From: Brachyhypopomus gauderio | Taxonomy: Eukaryota > Chordata > Actinopteri > Gymnotiformes > Hypopomidae | Reading direction: 5' to 3' | Length of the DNA stretch: 64,000 bases | Assembly (NCBI RefSeq): GCF_052324685.1 | Contig: NW_027506873.1 | Coordinates: forward strand, 1,250,001 to 1,314,000 | Shown: positions 24,699 to 36,578 of the stretch, in pieces | Layout of the letters: each line of letters begins with the position of its first letter | Numbering within the stretch: the first letter of the stretch is position 1 | The notes under the pieces: generated by a model | What the model saw: only the letters and a program-made list of their open reading frames with translations | What the model was told of the DNA's origin: nothing | Database searches by the model: none | Made by a program: the position numbers and the translations under genes

Positions 24699-27600
24699 TT
24701 AGTTTGTGTGCATGTCAGGTAAAACAACATCCACTGTAAAGCTAATCTTCTTTGAATGAATCATACTGTAAGTGTTATCAAATCGCAGAACATCTAAAGA
24801 GTCCATCAGATACAAAGTTAGAATTAAAGACTGAAAGATTCAATTATTGCAAATGAGATGTTGTATATAATATGTCAAAAATCAAACCATATAAACTTTT
24901 GGGATTTGTTATATCTGATCATAAATGAGAGGAAAATTATAATCCAGTAGATTAAGCAGTTTAGGGCAGAGCAAAAACCTAACAATGCATTTGTCTTGTT
25001 AACAGGAACATTAATATTTAGTAAATTTGCACTTACAGACACCAGGCTCATCACAAGCATAGGATCCATCTTCTGGCACTAAATGAGCATTGTATCGTGT
25101 AGTCGGCAACACCTCTTGCATTTCTCCAGCTTTCTGTTTAACACCAACTTTAGTCTTTACGTAAATGCCAAAACCAATATCAGCCCCATCACTAGCAAAC
25201 TGCCATCTAGAGGAGAGTGGAAAGGAGTGAGAGAATATCTATCAAAAGAAGACCTAAAGATGGCAGAGAGATTGAAGCTAATGGAACTGTTGCTCACCGT
25301 AGTAAGCAGTTAGGGACGAGGATTTCATACTCCATCTGATGGTCAGAACCACGGTTGATGGTGATGCTCTTGTCATACTGGACTTTGATGGAGTCCCGAA
25401 TGTAGCAGGATTTTGGCACTGTGCCACCATAATTAATCTGGGAGAAAAGACCAATTATGATTCATGCAGTCAAGCAGTGTCACCAGGCGGCAGTTGGTTT
25501 CTGAGTGTGTTATGCCTTTGGACAAAACTTGCCATGGTTTTACAATGAGGGTTTCCATCTGGATCTGTTAGTGAACCTCCATAGACTACAGGCAGTTGAT
25601 CCGGTGCTATATACTTCAGCAGTGCTTCTTCCCAGTTTGCTGTAAGATAGTGGGAAAAAAAACTGTTTAGTTTCCCTATAGGAATGAATAAAGAATACCT
25701 ATGTAGTTTTCTGGGATAAAAATAAAATTGCATTGGTTGTGATGGACCATTTTATCTTACATTCTGAAGAAGAAAAAAAAAGATTTGTAAATGTAGCCTT
25801 ACATCCAATCACAATAATCTTTCGTCGGGTCTCTTCGCACATAAAGTGCTTGATCAAGTTGAAGGCAATAGGGAAGATTTTAGGAGCTGCAGAAAGTACA
25901 AAAGGAAGAACGACATAATAGTCATATTGTATATTGTACTGAATATGTAATCATACTTTGTACCGAGTGGCATCTTAACTATTATATAATACAGCACATG
26001 CAAATAAACAAAACCAACCACTCGCTCACCTTTAATAATAAGAATCCTCTTGAGACCTTCAGGATAGTTATCCTCAAACATGGTCAGAATCTTCAAAACC
26101 ACAGATACATGAAAGGCAGATAATACTAATTAAATCAAATTGGATCAGTGCAAATTTAAATCTCACAGAGGTTTTGCATTTCTTAATGTATTAAGAGATA
26201 AAATCCTCACATCTCCATATGTATCCACTGATGGCTTCCACAAATGTTTCATGCCGAGGCCTTCGCAATCATAGATCAGAGTGATGGACTCCACTATTTT
26301 CCCAAACTGATTAATATAATTTGCAAAACAACACTAGTGAATAATTCTGGACAAAAACAATAGCTCTGAAACCATTGTTGTACAGGGAAATAGGGTCACA
26401 TGAGTCAACATCAACATACCCTGAAAAGTCATACCTTCTCAGATTGCTTTAAGCACTCTATCCGCAGGCGTTCTGAGTCCCTAAGTTTCGTTCTGAGTAA
26501 ATCTTGCTTGGTTGCAGACATCAACAGACCCTTTGGATCTAATGGGCCTAACACGTCAATCCAGACAGGACTTCCCTCTCGGTCATACCCACACATTCCA
26601 CCAGAGAGATACTGCTTAATCACCTGGTCATATTAGTACACCATGAAAAGGCTAAATCACAGCTGTAAATCACCATACATGATCAAATTAATGCTCACAT
26701 CTTGGAAACAACATTAATGTAGATTTTATTATATAAATTTGACCTCTGGTGGATTCCAGTCTTCTACGATTGTGTCCACTTTCATATGCTTGCGAAACTC
26801 CAAGTGCTAAAAAACAATTACATGTATCATATATATGTGCTTGCCTGCATATTATTGTCTGAAGCATTACAGCTTTTCAAACCATTTGTGCCATAAGCAA
26901 AATAGTACACAATGCTATTTCACTTCTTGTGAAACTGTAACCATAGAAAGGAAAAAGAGGTAGTCACAAACCCTGCAGATAGTTTATGATCAAGAAAAAA
27001 CTAATTAACTAACTAATTAAATAAATAATTGGGTGACTTTTACCTTCCTAAGCATTGCTTCAGCTTTTTGGACACTGAAGCTCCTGGCTGCAAGGAGGAG
27101 GAAGAGGAAGAGGAATTGGAAGAGAGAGAGAGAAAGAGAAAGAGAGAGAGAACCTGAGTTCTTCTATTTCATAGTGAAAGTTCATTTATTCACAGTTCTA
27201 ATAAGTAGGGTGCATCTTACTCGTCCATGCTGTTCAAATGGGAAGAGCAAATGGTTTTGCAATGGACATAAACACAGGTGAATGGAACTGCAAATATTTG
27301 CACATGTAGCTCCAATAATTTCACCTTGAACTTTTCCCTTGGTGCACTAAGTTATATTTTGCATTTCACTTAAAAGTCATTAGGAGAAGCAGACATTTGA
27401 GAAACCTCCAATTTAAATGTTTAAAAAACATTATAGATCAGGTGTCTACAAGTCACTGTTTAGGTACAAGGAAATAAAATGGCAGTTGATGGTTTTTATA
27501 TTAGTTTATGTCTCCAAAATCCTTTTATTTCACACACATGTAATAATGCTCAGTATGCAACATGGTTAGATTAGCATTACACTGAGACCCTGATATTATT

Positions 27601-28500
27601 GAAACATCACAAACTCCTAGCAGTAGTGAAAATATAGGGAAAGGCATGCATTACTGAGACCACATAGAAATTGTTGGGACTGACCACTCTGACAAAGATA
27701 AAAAATACTTATCTATCCTGGTAGTCAATAAATAGATGTTGCTCTGATTTCAAAGCAGCACACACCATTTATGATTTCAAATGTGTTGCACAGGAAAAGC
27801 AAGCTGGCTCACAGCATTCAGTGTCATTCCTTTGAAAGAACATCTTTTTGGTTTATAGGTATCAATATAAGAAACAGGATATGAAGCCATTGACATTTTT
27901 GTTTTATTACACATTAGAATGCAAAATAAAAAAGAAGCAAAGCTTCAAGAATATTTATTCTTATTTTTCTGGGTATTCAAGACTGAATGGCAGGCTACTA
28001 GAATAGAGCATAGTGTATGCTTCAATTTATGTAGGCTAAATCTGCAAAAAGTAAGTTCAATGTCACACATGGATAAGAAATTTCATGAATGCAAGTTACA
28101 AAATACACAAAAGACTGGTATTATTCATAGTCTATATAACTCCATTTAAAATGATTAATGTATAAATGAATTAATTCAAAATAAGTTAATTTCTCACCCC
28201 GAAGCCAGCGAAGCAGATAATGGTCGCTTTGACTTGGAAGCTGGGAATATACATCTCCAATCTTCTCACGAAACTACAACAACAAAACCATTTTCAAAGC
28301 AGGACAGCACACTGGGGTTCATGCTGAAATTATGCCTCATTATATTAGCAGTTTTAAAGCCGCACAGATGACATACTTAGCATTGCTGTAATAACATTTT
28401 CATTTTGGAGTTTAATGTGTAATTTCATGTGCTGCAAAATGATCACCTGATCCAGAGCTTCAGCCTGCTTAGGACTAAGGTCTCCCACACGGCCACTCAT
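24699..28500 (-). CDS. sec14l2: SEC14-like CRAL-TRIO/GOLD lipid-transfer protein, twelve exons
   Basis: Cytosolic lipid-binding protein of the SEC14L2/3/4 group. Coding exons in gene order: 28500-28447, 28273-28198, 27087-27044, 26806-26744, 26623-26435, 26306-26211, 26090-26030, 25886-25803, 25639-25533, 25437-25298, 25206-25037, 24793-24699. They sum to 1179 nt (392 aa; mammalian SEC14L2 is about 400). The CRAL-TRIO N segment (about 1-58: [36 protein letters not shown]) is followed by the CRAL-TRIO lipid pocket (about 80-245: [49 protein letters not shown]). The GOLD domain follows (about 260-390: [38 protein letters not shown]). Intron 9 uses a GC donor; the others are GT-AG. The start matches the family N-terminus. 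SEC14L2, 3 and 4 are close, so the exact orthologue is uncertain. Confidence 0.9.
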
Positions 28501-28935
28501 TCTAAAGAGTACAACAGCACTGTGAAGCGCTTCTTTGCTTTGGGCATTTGTACTTGTAGCATTTATAGGTAATAGGTGAGAGGCACTCTCTGCTTTCCTG
28601 GAAAAATATCAGTGGGACATAGGCTGTAGGTGCAGAACCTTTGGTCGTTCATAGCAAGTGTTTGATCTGACATAAACTCAAAGATCCTCAGAGTAGTTTT
28701 TGAAAGGGTTCAGTAGTAGAGGACACCGAACTGTTAGGGCCTGACTTTAAGTCAAAATGTCAGTAGGCTAAACACATTTTTTTACAATGACAAAAGTATA
28801 GCTATCCTTAGTTATTATATTGGACGACATAGAAAAATTTATTACTGCCAAAATATATCCATAGCCTACAGTATATGCCTGGATGACGTTGCTTGCTATC
28901 CAGCTAACTAGATATCCAAGACCCCCCCCCTCCTC
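28501..28935. other. sec14l 5' flank
   Basis: Presumed 5' UTR and promoter of the minus-strand SEC14-like gene. No CpG-rich patch or TATA box is obvious. It runs into the orphan alpha-tubulin fragment at 28936. Confidence 0.4.
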
Positions 28936-28998
28936 CTATGACTCCTATAACACGTTTTTCAGCGAGACGGGCGTGGAAAAGAATGTGCCCAGAGCGGT
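28936..28998 (+). pseudogene. Orphan alpha-tubulin exon fragment
   Basis: About 20 codons read YDSYNTFFSETGVEKNVPRA and then VFI, matching the DDSFNTFFSETGxGKHVPRAVFVDL segment near residue 50-65 of alpha-tubulin. Both sides are non-tubulin sequence. It is on the same strand as the main tubulin remnant, about 10 kb upstream of it, as expected for the exon preceding the one at 39004. Confidence 0.75.
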
Positions 28999-29415
28999 GT
29001 TCATTTTGGGGGGCTTTAGTGGACTTGACGACTACAATGGGTGGAAAGTGTATTCTCAGGGCTCTCAAGTCTCACGCATTGAGCGTGTGACACACGCATT
29101 TGACCGTCTTCACACGCTCACACGCCACACCTCCGATTTCACACGGCGAGAAAAAAAATCTAGTTTATTTACCTCCGGACCAATATATATGTCGCCCTCC
29201 ACTGGCGATCGATCGCGATATACATTATACCGCAGTTAGTTCCGACCCTACAATGTGATTGGCTGAGAGGCGATCTAGGAGTGCCGATATTACATGTTAT
29301 AGCACTGTAACCGAAGCTCTCCATGTATTACTCCGCCACAAACAGGTAACCTAGCAACGAAGCAGCGTTTACAAGCCAAACAGCGCAACTACAAACAAGC
29401 AGCAACATTATCAAA

Positions 29416-29844
29416 ATGAATTACAGGGAGTTCGTTAAATCTATTGGCTTCGAAAGCATTTGTTTCGATCTGAAACTGGAGGATGAAGCTATAAATGACC
29501 AGCCTGATTCCTCCAATGAGCCAAGGTTTGTCACGCTTACAAACAATGATTTGGATGAGCTGGAAATTCAGAGAAACGAAGTTAATACCGTAAAACAAAC
29601 GTCCTGGGCTCTTAATATATTTACATCCTGGTTAAAAAGCAATGACATTGCAGTCGATTTTAGTATTATCAACAAAAATGAAATGAATCAGCTTTTACGC
29701 CGTTTTTATGGATCCGTCAGAAACGTGAAGGGAGAGTTATATAGCATCAGCAGCTTCGTTGGTTTAAGAGCTGGACTGAACAGATACCTGAACGAACATC
29801 CGATCAGCCGTGGATGGACAATAATTGTTGTACTTTATTTTTAA
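29416..29844 (+). CDS. Crypton/DUF3504-like N-terminal recombinase fragment
   Basis: An ORF of 142 aa. Residues about 50-130 (VNTVKQTSWALNIFTSWLKS, QLLRRFYGSVRNVKGELYSI, FVGLRAGLNRYL) resemble the N-terminal core-binding region of Crypton-type tyrosine recombinases and the related DUF3504 domain of ZMYM/QRICH1-type proteins. The catalytic half, with its Arg-His-Arg-Tyr residues, is absent, because the frame ends soon after HPISRGW. Taken alone it cannot be an active recombinase. It could be captured cargo of the hAT-type element or a remnant that predates the termini. Assignment is from remembered family patterns. Confidence 0.6.
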   Translation: MNYREFVKSIGFESICFDLKLEDEAINDQPDSSNEPRFVTLTNNDLDELEIQRNEVNTVKQTSWALNIFTSWLKSNDIAVDFSIINKNEMNQLLRRFYGSVRNVKGELYSISSFVGLRAGLNRYLNEHPISRGWTIIVVLYF

Positions 29845-30078
29845 TAAATTCAACTTTATCAATAGTTGTTTTTGTGTATATTTACCTCTATAATATTTAT
29901 TGGGTAAGGCTATTCCAGTGTTGTGTAAGTTTAGCAGCGAGCCATTGAATGGAACTATTTTAACTGGCGGAGTATTTTACCAAACAGGTCGTATTTTCTC
30001 ATCCTCTTTTACTCAAAATCTTTCAATAAACAGCGATAATGGAACTGTGGTATAATCGCAATAATACACTCGAGGTTC

Positions 30079-30187
30079 GTGCTATAACGGGTAATATCGG
30101 CACTGCTGTGCTGATCTACGGCACTCGGCCTGCGGCCTCGTGCCTACGACCGCAGCACAGCAGTGCCGATATTACCCGTTATAGCAC
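30079..30187. repeat. Long hairpin: 34-bp perfect inverted repeat
   Basis: Arms 30079-30112 and 30154-30187 are exact complements beginning GTGCTATAACGGGTAATATC. The loop contains a second small palindrome around GGCCTGCGGCC. Part of the arm (GTGCCGATATTAC, TTATAGCAC) is echoed near 29282-29310, at the other side of the Crypton-like ORF. Confidence 0.9.
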
Positions 30188-30722
30188 TCCCTCTCGTGTA
30201 TTATTGCGTCAACGTATACAAGCCCCCCCCCCCCCCCCCGCTCAACAATTAACGTTCGCCACCCCCCCCCCCCCCCCCCCCGTCAACAACTCTCACACTC
30301 TGGCATGAATCCAAAACTTGAGAGCCCTGTGTATTCTCCATTTATCAGCTGCCCGCTAGAGGCACCAGGATAACTTTTAACCCCGCTCATTCCATGTAAG
30401 TGAATGACTGACGACAAACTGAATTTATGTTACACATCAAAGTTTTTTGGGCTGTCAAATCCCCTTCCGTTACTATCTCTACCATTGCTTTTCATTACAA
30501 TAAAAGTTGTTTTAACAAACCTTTAGATTCAAGGTCTTTCGGTAAGTGGCACAGTTTGATATTTGACTGACTAGCTAGCTAACTAAATCCCCTCACATTA
30601 GCAAACTATGCTAGATAGCTAGTTTAGCAAATTGGATTGAATGAAGTTGAAAAACTTCAAATTTGGACTTAATCAAACTAAATATTCTTGGCGTTTTAAA
30701 CTCTTTTATATCTTTTTATATT

Positions 30723-31145
30723 TGACTTTAGTGGACTTGACGACAACAACGGGTGGAAAGTGTATTCTTCATTTATCAGCTGCCCGCTAGTGGCTGGCTG
30801 CAGTATAACTTTTAACCTCGCTCATTCCAATGACTGACGACAAACTGAATTTATGTTACACATCAAGTTTTTTGGGCTGTCAAATCCCCTTCCGTTACTA
30901 TCTCTACCTTTTCATTACAATAAACGTTGTTTTAACAGACCTTTAGATTCAATGTCTTTCGGTAAGTGGCTCAGTTTGATATTTGACTGACTAGCTAGCT
31001 AACTAAATCCCCTCACGTTAGCAAACTATGCTAGCTAGCTAGTTTAGCAAATTGGATTGAATGAAGTTGAAGACCTTCAAATTTGGACTTAATCAAACAA
31101 AATATTCTTGGCGTTTTAAACTCTTATATCTTTTTATATTTGACT
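30723..31145. repeat. Tandem duplicate of about 0.42 kb
   Basis: This block repeats, with few differences, the host sequence that surrounds the hAT insertion (29007-29056 joined to 30330-30722): TTAGTGGACTTGACGAC, CATTTATCAGCTGCCCGCTAG, GACTAGCTAGCTAACTAAAT and so on. The hAT therefore inserted into one of two existing copies. Confidence 0.85.
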
Positions 31146-31445
31146 CTGTAGTAGCTCAATTATTGGCCAACATTTTAAGTTAACTAAAAAAATATTCTTC
31201 TATTTTACTACACATATGTGATATGTGTATATTAATGCCCAAGACTCATTTGACTTAATGAAAAATTCTTTCCGTAATATTTTGGTTACTTTGCTGCTAT
31301 TATCGTGAGGAAACATGGATGTCCTAAATATCGGCCACCACATTCTAAAACCCTATCTTAAAAATGTTTGAAAATTCGCAATGGTATTGACAACTAGACT
31401 TGCATTTCCTGAAGGAAATACTATAGGGCTTGAAAAGGTGTACCC

Positions 31446-31866
31446 TAGCCCCTCTGCTCCATCAGCCCCTCTGCTCCATCTGCCCCATTTGCCCCTCTAC
31501 ACTATCTGCCCCATTTGCCCCTCTGCTCTATCTGCCCCATTTGCCCCTCTCCCTCTTCTGCCCCTCTGCTCCATCTGCCCCTCTGCCCCATGTGCTCCAT
31601 CTGCCCCTCTGCTCCATCTGCCCCATCAGCCCCTCTGCTCCATCAGCCCCATCAGCCTCTCTGCTCCATCTGCCATCTCTACTCCATCTGCCCCTCTCCT
31701 CCATCTGCCCCCTCTATTCCCTCTGCCCCATCTGCCCCTCTGCTCCATCTGCCCCATCAGCCCCTCTGCTCCATCTGCCCCATTTGCCCCTCTCCCTCTT
31801 CTGCCCCTCTGCTCCATCTGCCCCATCTGCCCCTCTCCTCCATCTGCCCCCTCTGCTCCATCTGGG
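31446..31866. repeat. Pyrimidine-rich minisatellite
   Basis: Irregular tandem copies of CCCCTCTGCTCCATCTGCCC with ATTTG/ATCAG/CTCTTCTG variants. All ORFs over it (Ser-Ala-Pro- or Cys-Pro-rich on plus, Gly/Gln-rich on minus) are low-complexity artefacts. Confidence 0.9.
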
Positions 31867-32420
31867 TATGAGAGATGTATGTATGTGTGTGTCTGTGTGG
31901 AGTGGCTATGAGAGAGATGCATGCGTGTGCGCGTGCGTGTGTGGGGGAGGGGGAGAGAGACATTAAAAAAATAACTGACACTCTCACTGAGTGGAAAAGC
32001 CTTGTTTTAATGTGATTTGCACCATCCGAACAAACTGTTGTAGTTCAGGAATCATTTAACCTATCGCTTCAACGAAGAGATTGTGTGAGAGAGGACCCAT
32101 TGCTGATGATTTTGATGTATTTTTATGTGGTTTGACCCAAAAATGACTGATTTATGACAAGTTAAAAACACACAAAGATCTCAACAAAGCTCATTCTGAT
32201 TCTGATATGGGGCCAATGGGCCAATTTTCTGTGTCTAGTGCCAAACAAATGCTCATAACTCTAAAACTAATTGATCAAATGATTAGATTTTTTGGCGTGC
32301 CAGAAAGGATAAGTTTCCTTCAAATTTATATATATGGAGCTTCTAGGTGAAGGTGTAAGGATTTTACAGCAGTTTATCCAGGAGAGTTTTGATCATTTTT
32401 CATGCCAGCACACACTCTAA

Positions 32421-33002
32421 GAGCGTACTCACACTAGGCACGGTTTGCTGGTTCCGTGCTGGGGCCCGGTTATCCCCCCTCCCCACTCCCCCTCTGGCCT
32501 GCACTCACACTCGCTTCAGCAACCCGGCCCGAGCACGCTTACGTCATCACAACGCCGCTTTATTTGGAAAAAAGCGCGCTCGCACAACACTATAGAGTTC
32601 ACGATTCTCTTTTTATTGTATTTTTGGAGTCGTTTTGGGAGTGCAGAAACACGGTGCAAGCACAGATTTATCGATAATTTAACACAACGATTGTCTGCTA
32701 ATCGCTTTGCCGCTATGACTGTTTAACGTGAGCGTCGCATCACTGATGTCATGTTTGAGTTCCAGCGAAATGAACCAATCAGACGAGGCACCAAGCGGGC
32801 CCGGGCACGGATAGCGCTCACACTAGAAGCGAACCGTGCCCGAGTCCACATGAATCGTGCCCTGGCCCACCTCTTCAAAGCGGGCCCGAGCACGGTTAAC
32901 TGATCCGGGCACGGTTGGAGCGCTCACACTAGCCAAACGAACCGTGCTTCGGCAGGCAACCGTGCCCGGGCCCGGATCACAGAGCCTAGTGTGAGTACGC
33001 CC
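32421..33002. mobile_element. PIF/Harbinger-like MITE, 582 bp
   Basis: The ends GAGCGTACTCACACTAGGC and (complemented) GGGCGTACTCACACTAGGC differ at one base. TAA lies at both flanks (32418-32420 and 33003-33005), a 3-bp duplication of the kind Harbinger elements make. The interior is GC-rich with repeated GGGCCCGGGCACGG-type words. No transposase is present. Confidence 0.75.
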
Positions 33003-33903
33003 TAATTGTTGGCAGTTAAGATTTGAAATTCTGAACATTCCACCATTCATTTTAATAGAGCTTTTAAAATTTTTTAAACTCAATTCTATTAAAATCTATA
33101 CCTCTAATCGACTCCAAAAATGGATAGCACACGTGTCAGAGCCGAGACCTTCGTAGTAGGAGTCAGTACGTTAGGCGGTTCGGGCCGCAATAATTGCAGA
33201 AATTTGGATAAGAACAATAATAAGAAGAAGTATGAGGAATAGCAATATAGGGCTTTTCAAGCCCTATAATAAGACACACAGAAAATATGCAGTACATGGA
33301 TAATGGGACACGGCAGATAATAGGACATGGCTGACAGTAGGACCAACCAAGCTAATAGCTTCTTTCACGTATATATATATTTTTAAGTGAGACTATGGCT
33401 CCGTCTGAAATGCCATACTTTCCTCCTATTCAGTATGTCAAAGCAGTAGGCTACAAGATAAAGGATAGTATGTCTGAATACACAGTAGGCATTAAACAGT
33501 AAGCAAAAAGTACCCGGATGGCTTGCTGAATCGGGTGCCATTTTGAAATATGCGATTGCGGCACACTGTCCTATCCCATCATTCAACTGGAGCAGCAGAG
33601 GCGTTCGGAGCAGAGAAAAAAATGGCAGAAGGTAGCGAGTGGGCTGTTTATGAACTGGTCGCCGACTCGTCGCAGACGACCGGCAGATATCTAGCATGTT
33701 TAATATCTAGCCCAGTCGGCGACTGAGAGTCGGCAGCAGCGTCTAGCTACAGCCAATGGGAACGCGGAGAGAGAACCGCGGCACCGCTGAAGATATCTCT
33801 GAAGAATGTAAAAAACTTTCAAGAATACTTTCAAAACAGTAACCCAGCAAACACACAAAATCCTCACCTTTCTTACAACTTTACTACAACACTGTGTTTA
33901 AGT

Positions 33904-36578
33904 CAGGGCCGGCGCTAGGGGGGGGCAGAGGGGGGAATTGCCCCCCCCAAATTGTGTCTTTGCCCCCCCAAGCACAATGCAAGCAACGGCTTTTTTTAAA
34001 TTATCTCTGAACCAATCACAAAAATGCATTTTGCTTTACAGCGTGAAGATATTTCCTTGCTTATTCCTGATTGGCTCTGTGAGTCATATAAAAATCGGCA
34101 GACCGCCCCAAATGGTTCAGTTCGGCAGTATATGTTCTGTTAGTGTGAGTGAAAGACAGGTATACTGGTAAACACTCTTCTGAGTTTAAACTGACTTCCA
34201 CATGGTAATATTTGCTTAACTGTGGTTTTTCGTTAATGTTACTCACCTCTTACATAGGTGTTGTTTAAATTATTTTATTAGCCGTTAGCGGTTAGGCTAA
34301 CTTGGTTCTCCTAAACCTGCGCGAACGGCGGAAGCGTTTAAATACTTGCCGCGCAGTGTTGTCCGAAACGATATGTGGTAATAAAAAACAGGGGAATGAA
34401 CATTTACCTGACGAATTTTAATGTTGCTTTTTCAGATTTGAAAAGTGCTGGAATTTAGGCTAAAGTACTTGAAAATGTTGAAATTGTAACTACTTCGTTT
34501 CACAACAAATATCTGTCTGAATGAACAGTTCTCTTGTCTTAGGTTAACAAATACGAGCCTCTTGTAATTCCAGGACGAAACATGAGAGAACGTGAAGACG
34601 TTAAGATTGGGCGTTTTGAAAGTGTGATTAAAAAAGCGAATTATTTTGAGTATATGTATAAATAACTTAATTAAGTTTAACGTGCTGAGAAATATTGAAC
34701 TGGACCTTTAAAGTGAGGTACAAGTGCTTTAATTCCACCTTGTATAGGTGTATGAACCCGGCAAACATGACATTCGAGAGGTGCACGACAGCGCGCGAGG
34801 CTGCTCTTTCCCCCGTGCAAGCCGTCGCGGCTCATGGTTTAAACCACATATGTCAAAGTCAAGGCCCGCGAGCCAGATCCGGCCCGTGAATTGATTATCT
34901 ATGGCCCCCTGGATGATATTGAATTACTATTAGAACCGGCCAGCAGGCCACAGCCGCCCGATGGTGTTTTGTACGCACAAACACTACATTCCCCACAATG
35001 CAACGGTAGCCCGCGAAGTCACTGCAGCGCGAAGCGTCGCGAGGGTCCGCGCGGCGAAAATGACGTAATCGCAGTGGCTCTGCCAGCGCAATGAACAAAG
35101 TCATGTTTGCAGGGTTCATACACCTTTATAAGGTGGAATTCAAGCACTTGTACGTCACTTTAAAGGTCCATTTCAATATTTTCCAGCACGTTAAACTTAA
35201 ATATGTTAAATATTTATACATATACTCGAAATGATTCGAAATAATTCGCTTTTTATTCACATTATTTAATGGTTGTTTATTTTCCCCAATCTTAACGTCT
35301 TCATGTTCTCTCATGTTTTGTCCTGGAAAGAGGCTCGTATTTGTTAACGTAATACAAGAGAACTGTTCAGTCAGACAGATATTTGTTGTGAAACGAAGTA
35401 GTTACAATTTAAAACATTTTCAAGTACTTTAGCCTAAATTGCAGCACTTTTCAAACCTGCAACACAAAGCAACATTAAAATTCGGAGTTGCGCACTATGG
35501 TCACTCGCGAAAGTATAAACCTAAATCAGCAGTCAGAGCAGACATCAACGTTCAGCTATCCCCCTTCTCAAAAATGACTAAACGTAAGGTGGACACTGAG
35601 AATGGGTTTCAAGCCAGGTGGGAGGCAGAGTACATGTTCACGGAGGTAAAAGGTAAACCTGTGTGTCTTCTGTGTGTCTTCATGTGATTTTTCTTTGAAG
35701 GAAGTTTGCTTTTATCTGTTTGCCTGTTGAAAAATGTTTTCACTTGAAATTACTGACAGATCCATAAGAAAATAGTGCTTTATTCATTTAAACATTAAAT
35801 AATATACACTGTGTTAGGTCTTGGTTCAATAGGCTATGTGCAATCATTTCAATATGTTTTAATAAACATTGAACCAGTCCGGCCCTCGGCTTGTAGCAAA
35901 TTTGTTTTTTTGGCCCTCTGTGTTTTTGACTTTGACATCCCTGGTTTAAACGATTCCTCGCCATCACAGCCAGTATTGTTATACTGTGCATAAATACCGC
36001 ATTGTACCAGTACGTTTCATAACATCAATAAAAACTTCAATACTTTACCAGATTTTTTACCATTAAAGTGCAGTAGATAGATTTCTTATTTTATGTACTT
36101 TCATATTATTTTCTTTTTCAAAATAGAAATGTGACGAATACTCCCTTTTATAACAGAATTTGTATTCTTTTGTTTTCTTTATATTTTAATTTCCCAGTAA
36201 TATAAATATTCTCACTCATTCCTATTTCCATGTTTGAATATTCTCAGTCTGTGTATAGGTACATTTGTCAGCCTTTCAAGAAATAGAGTTGTTCTATTAG
36301 TAATGGCAGTATTGAAATGAAATACAATTCTATAATCTTTGTTCTCCATTTACATAATCAACATGTATTTTTTAATCATTGTGTTTTAAGTTTTAAGTTC
36401 GAAAATTTGCGTTTTTATTTCTTTACCTAATACATCACTTTAAGCCAGTATCAATAGTCATCATTCATGCACAAATCAAGCCTTGAATATATTTCTGGCT
36501 TCATAAACATGACTATCAACATGCCCCCTCATTATGTTTTACTGCCCCCCCAAGCAAGGCAGTCCAGAACCGGGGCTG
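33904..36578. mobile_element. hAT-type element, outer copy
   Basis: Starts CAGGGCCGGCGCTAGGGGGG and ends near AACCGGGGCTG. GTTTAAGT is duplicated exactly at 33896-33903 and 36579-36586. It carries the roughly 300-bp shared module in inverted orientation at 34365-34770. It is interrupted by another hAT at 34845-35943. Confidence 0.8.
34845..35943. mobile_element. hAT-type element, inner copy
   Basis: Begins near CACATATGTCAAAGTCAAGG and ends near TTTTTGACTTTGACATCCCTG. The exact 8-bp duplication GTTTAAAC lies at 34837-34844 and 35944-35951. It includes the AGATCCGGCCCGTGAATTGA block seen also at 4174, and the forward copy of the shared module (35095-35460). A small ORF at 35572-35687 (MTKRKVDTENGFQARWEAEY) looks like the N-terminus of a hAT transposase-type or host-derived protein, but ends quickly. 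Confidence 0.85.

Larger units (their letters stand above)
29057..30329 (+). mobile_element. hAT-type element carrying a Crypton-like ORF
   Basis: The inverted ends CAGGGCTCTCAAG and CTTGAGAGCCCTG are perfect, and the 8-bp duplication TGTATTCT lies at 29049-29056 and 30330-30337. The downstream sister copy of the host duplication, at about 30755-30770, keeps the uninserted site with a single TGTATTCT. No hAT transposase is present. The interior holds the 29416-29844 ORF, a palindrome at 30079-30187 and C homopolymers near 30222-30239 and 30263-30281. Confidence 0.9.
31380..33275. repeat. Dispersed repeat family with AGGGCTTGAAAAG ends
   Basis: The left side has ACTATAGGGCTTGAAAAGG and the right side ATATAGGGCTTTTCAAGCCC. 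Between them lie a minisatellite and a Harbinger-like MITE. The words resemble a common teleost repeat, but I could not establish its class. Confidence 0.35.

Noticed and set aside
31381-31966. Long Ser/Ala/Pro- and Cys/Pro-rich ORFs
   Set aside because: Low-complexity translation of a pyrimidine-rich minisatellite in several frames.
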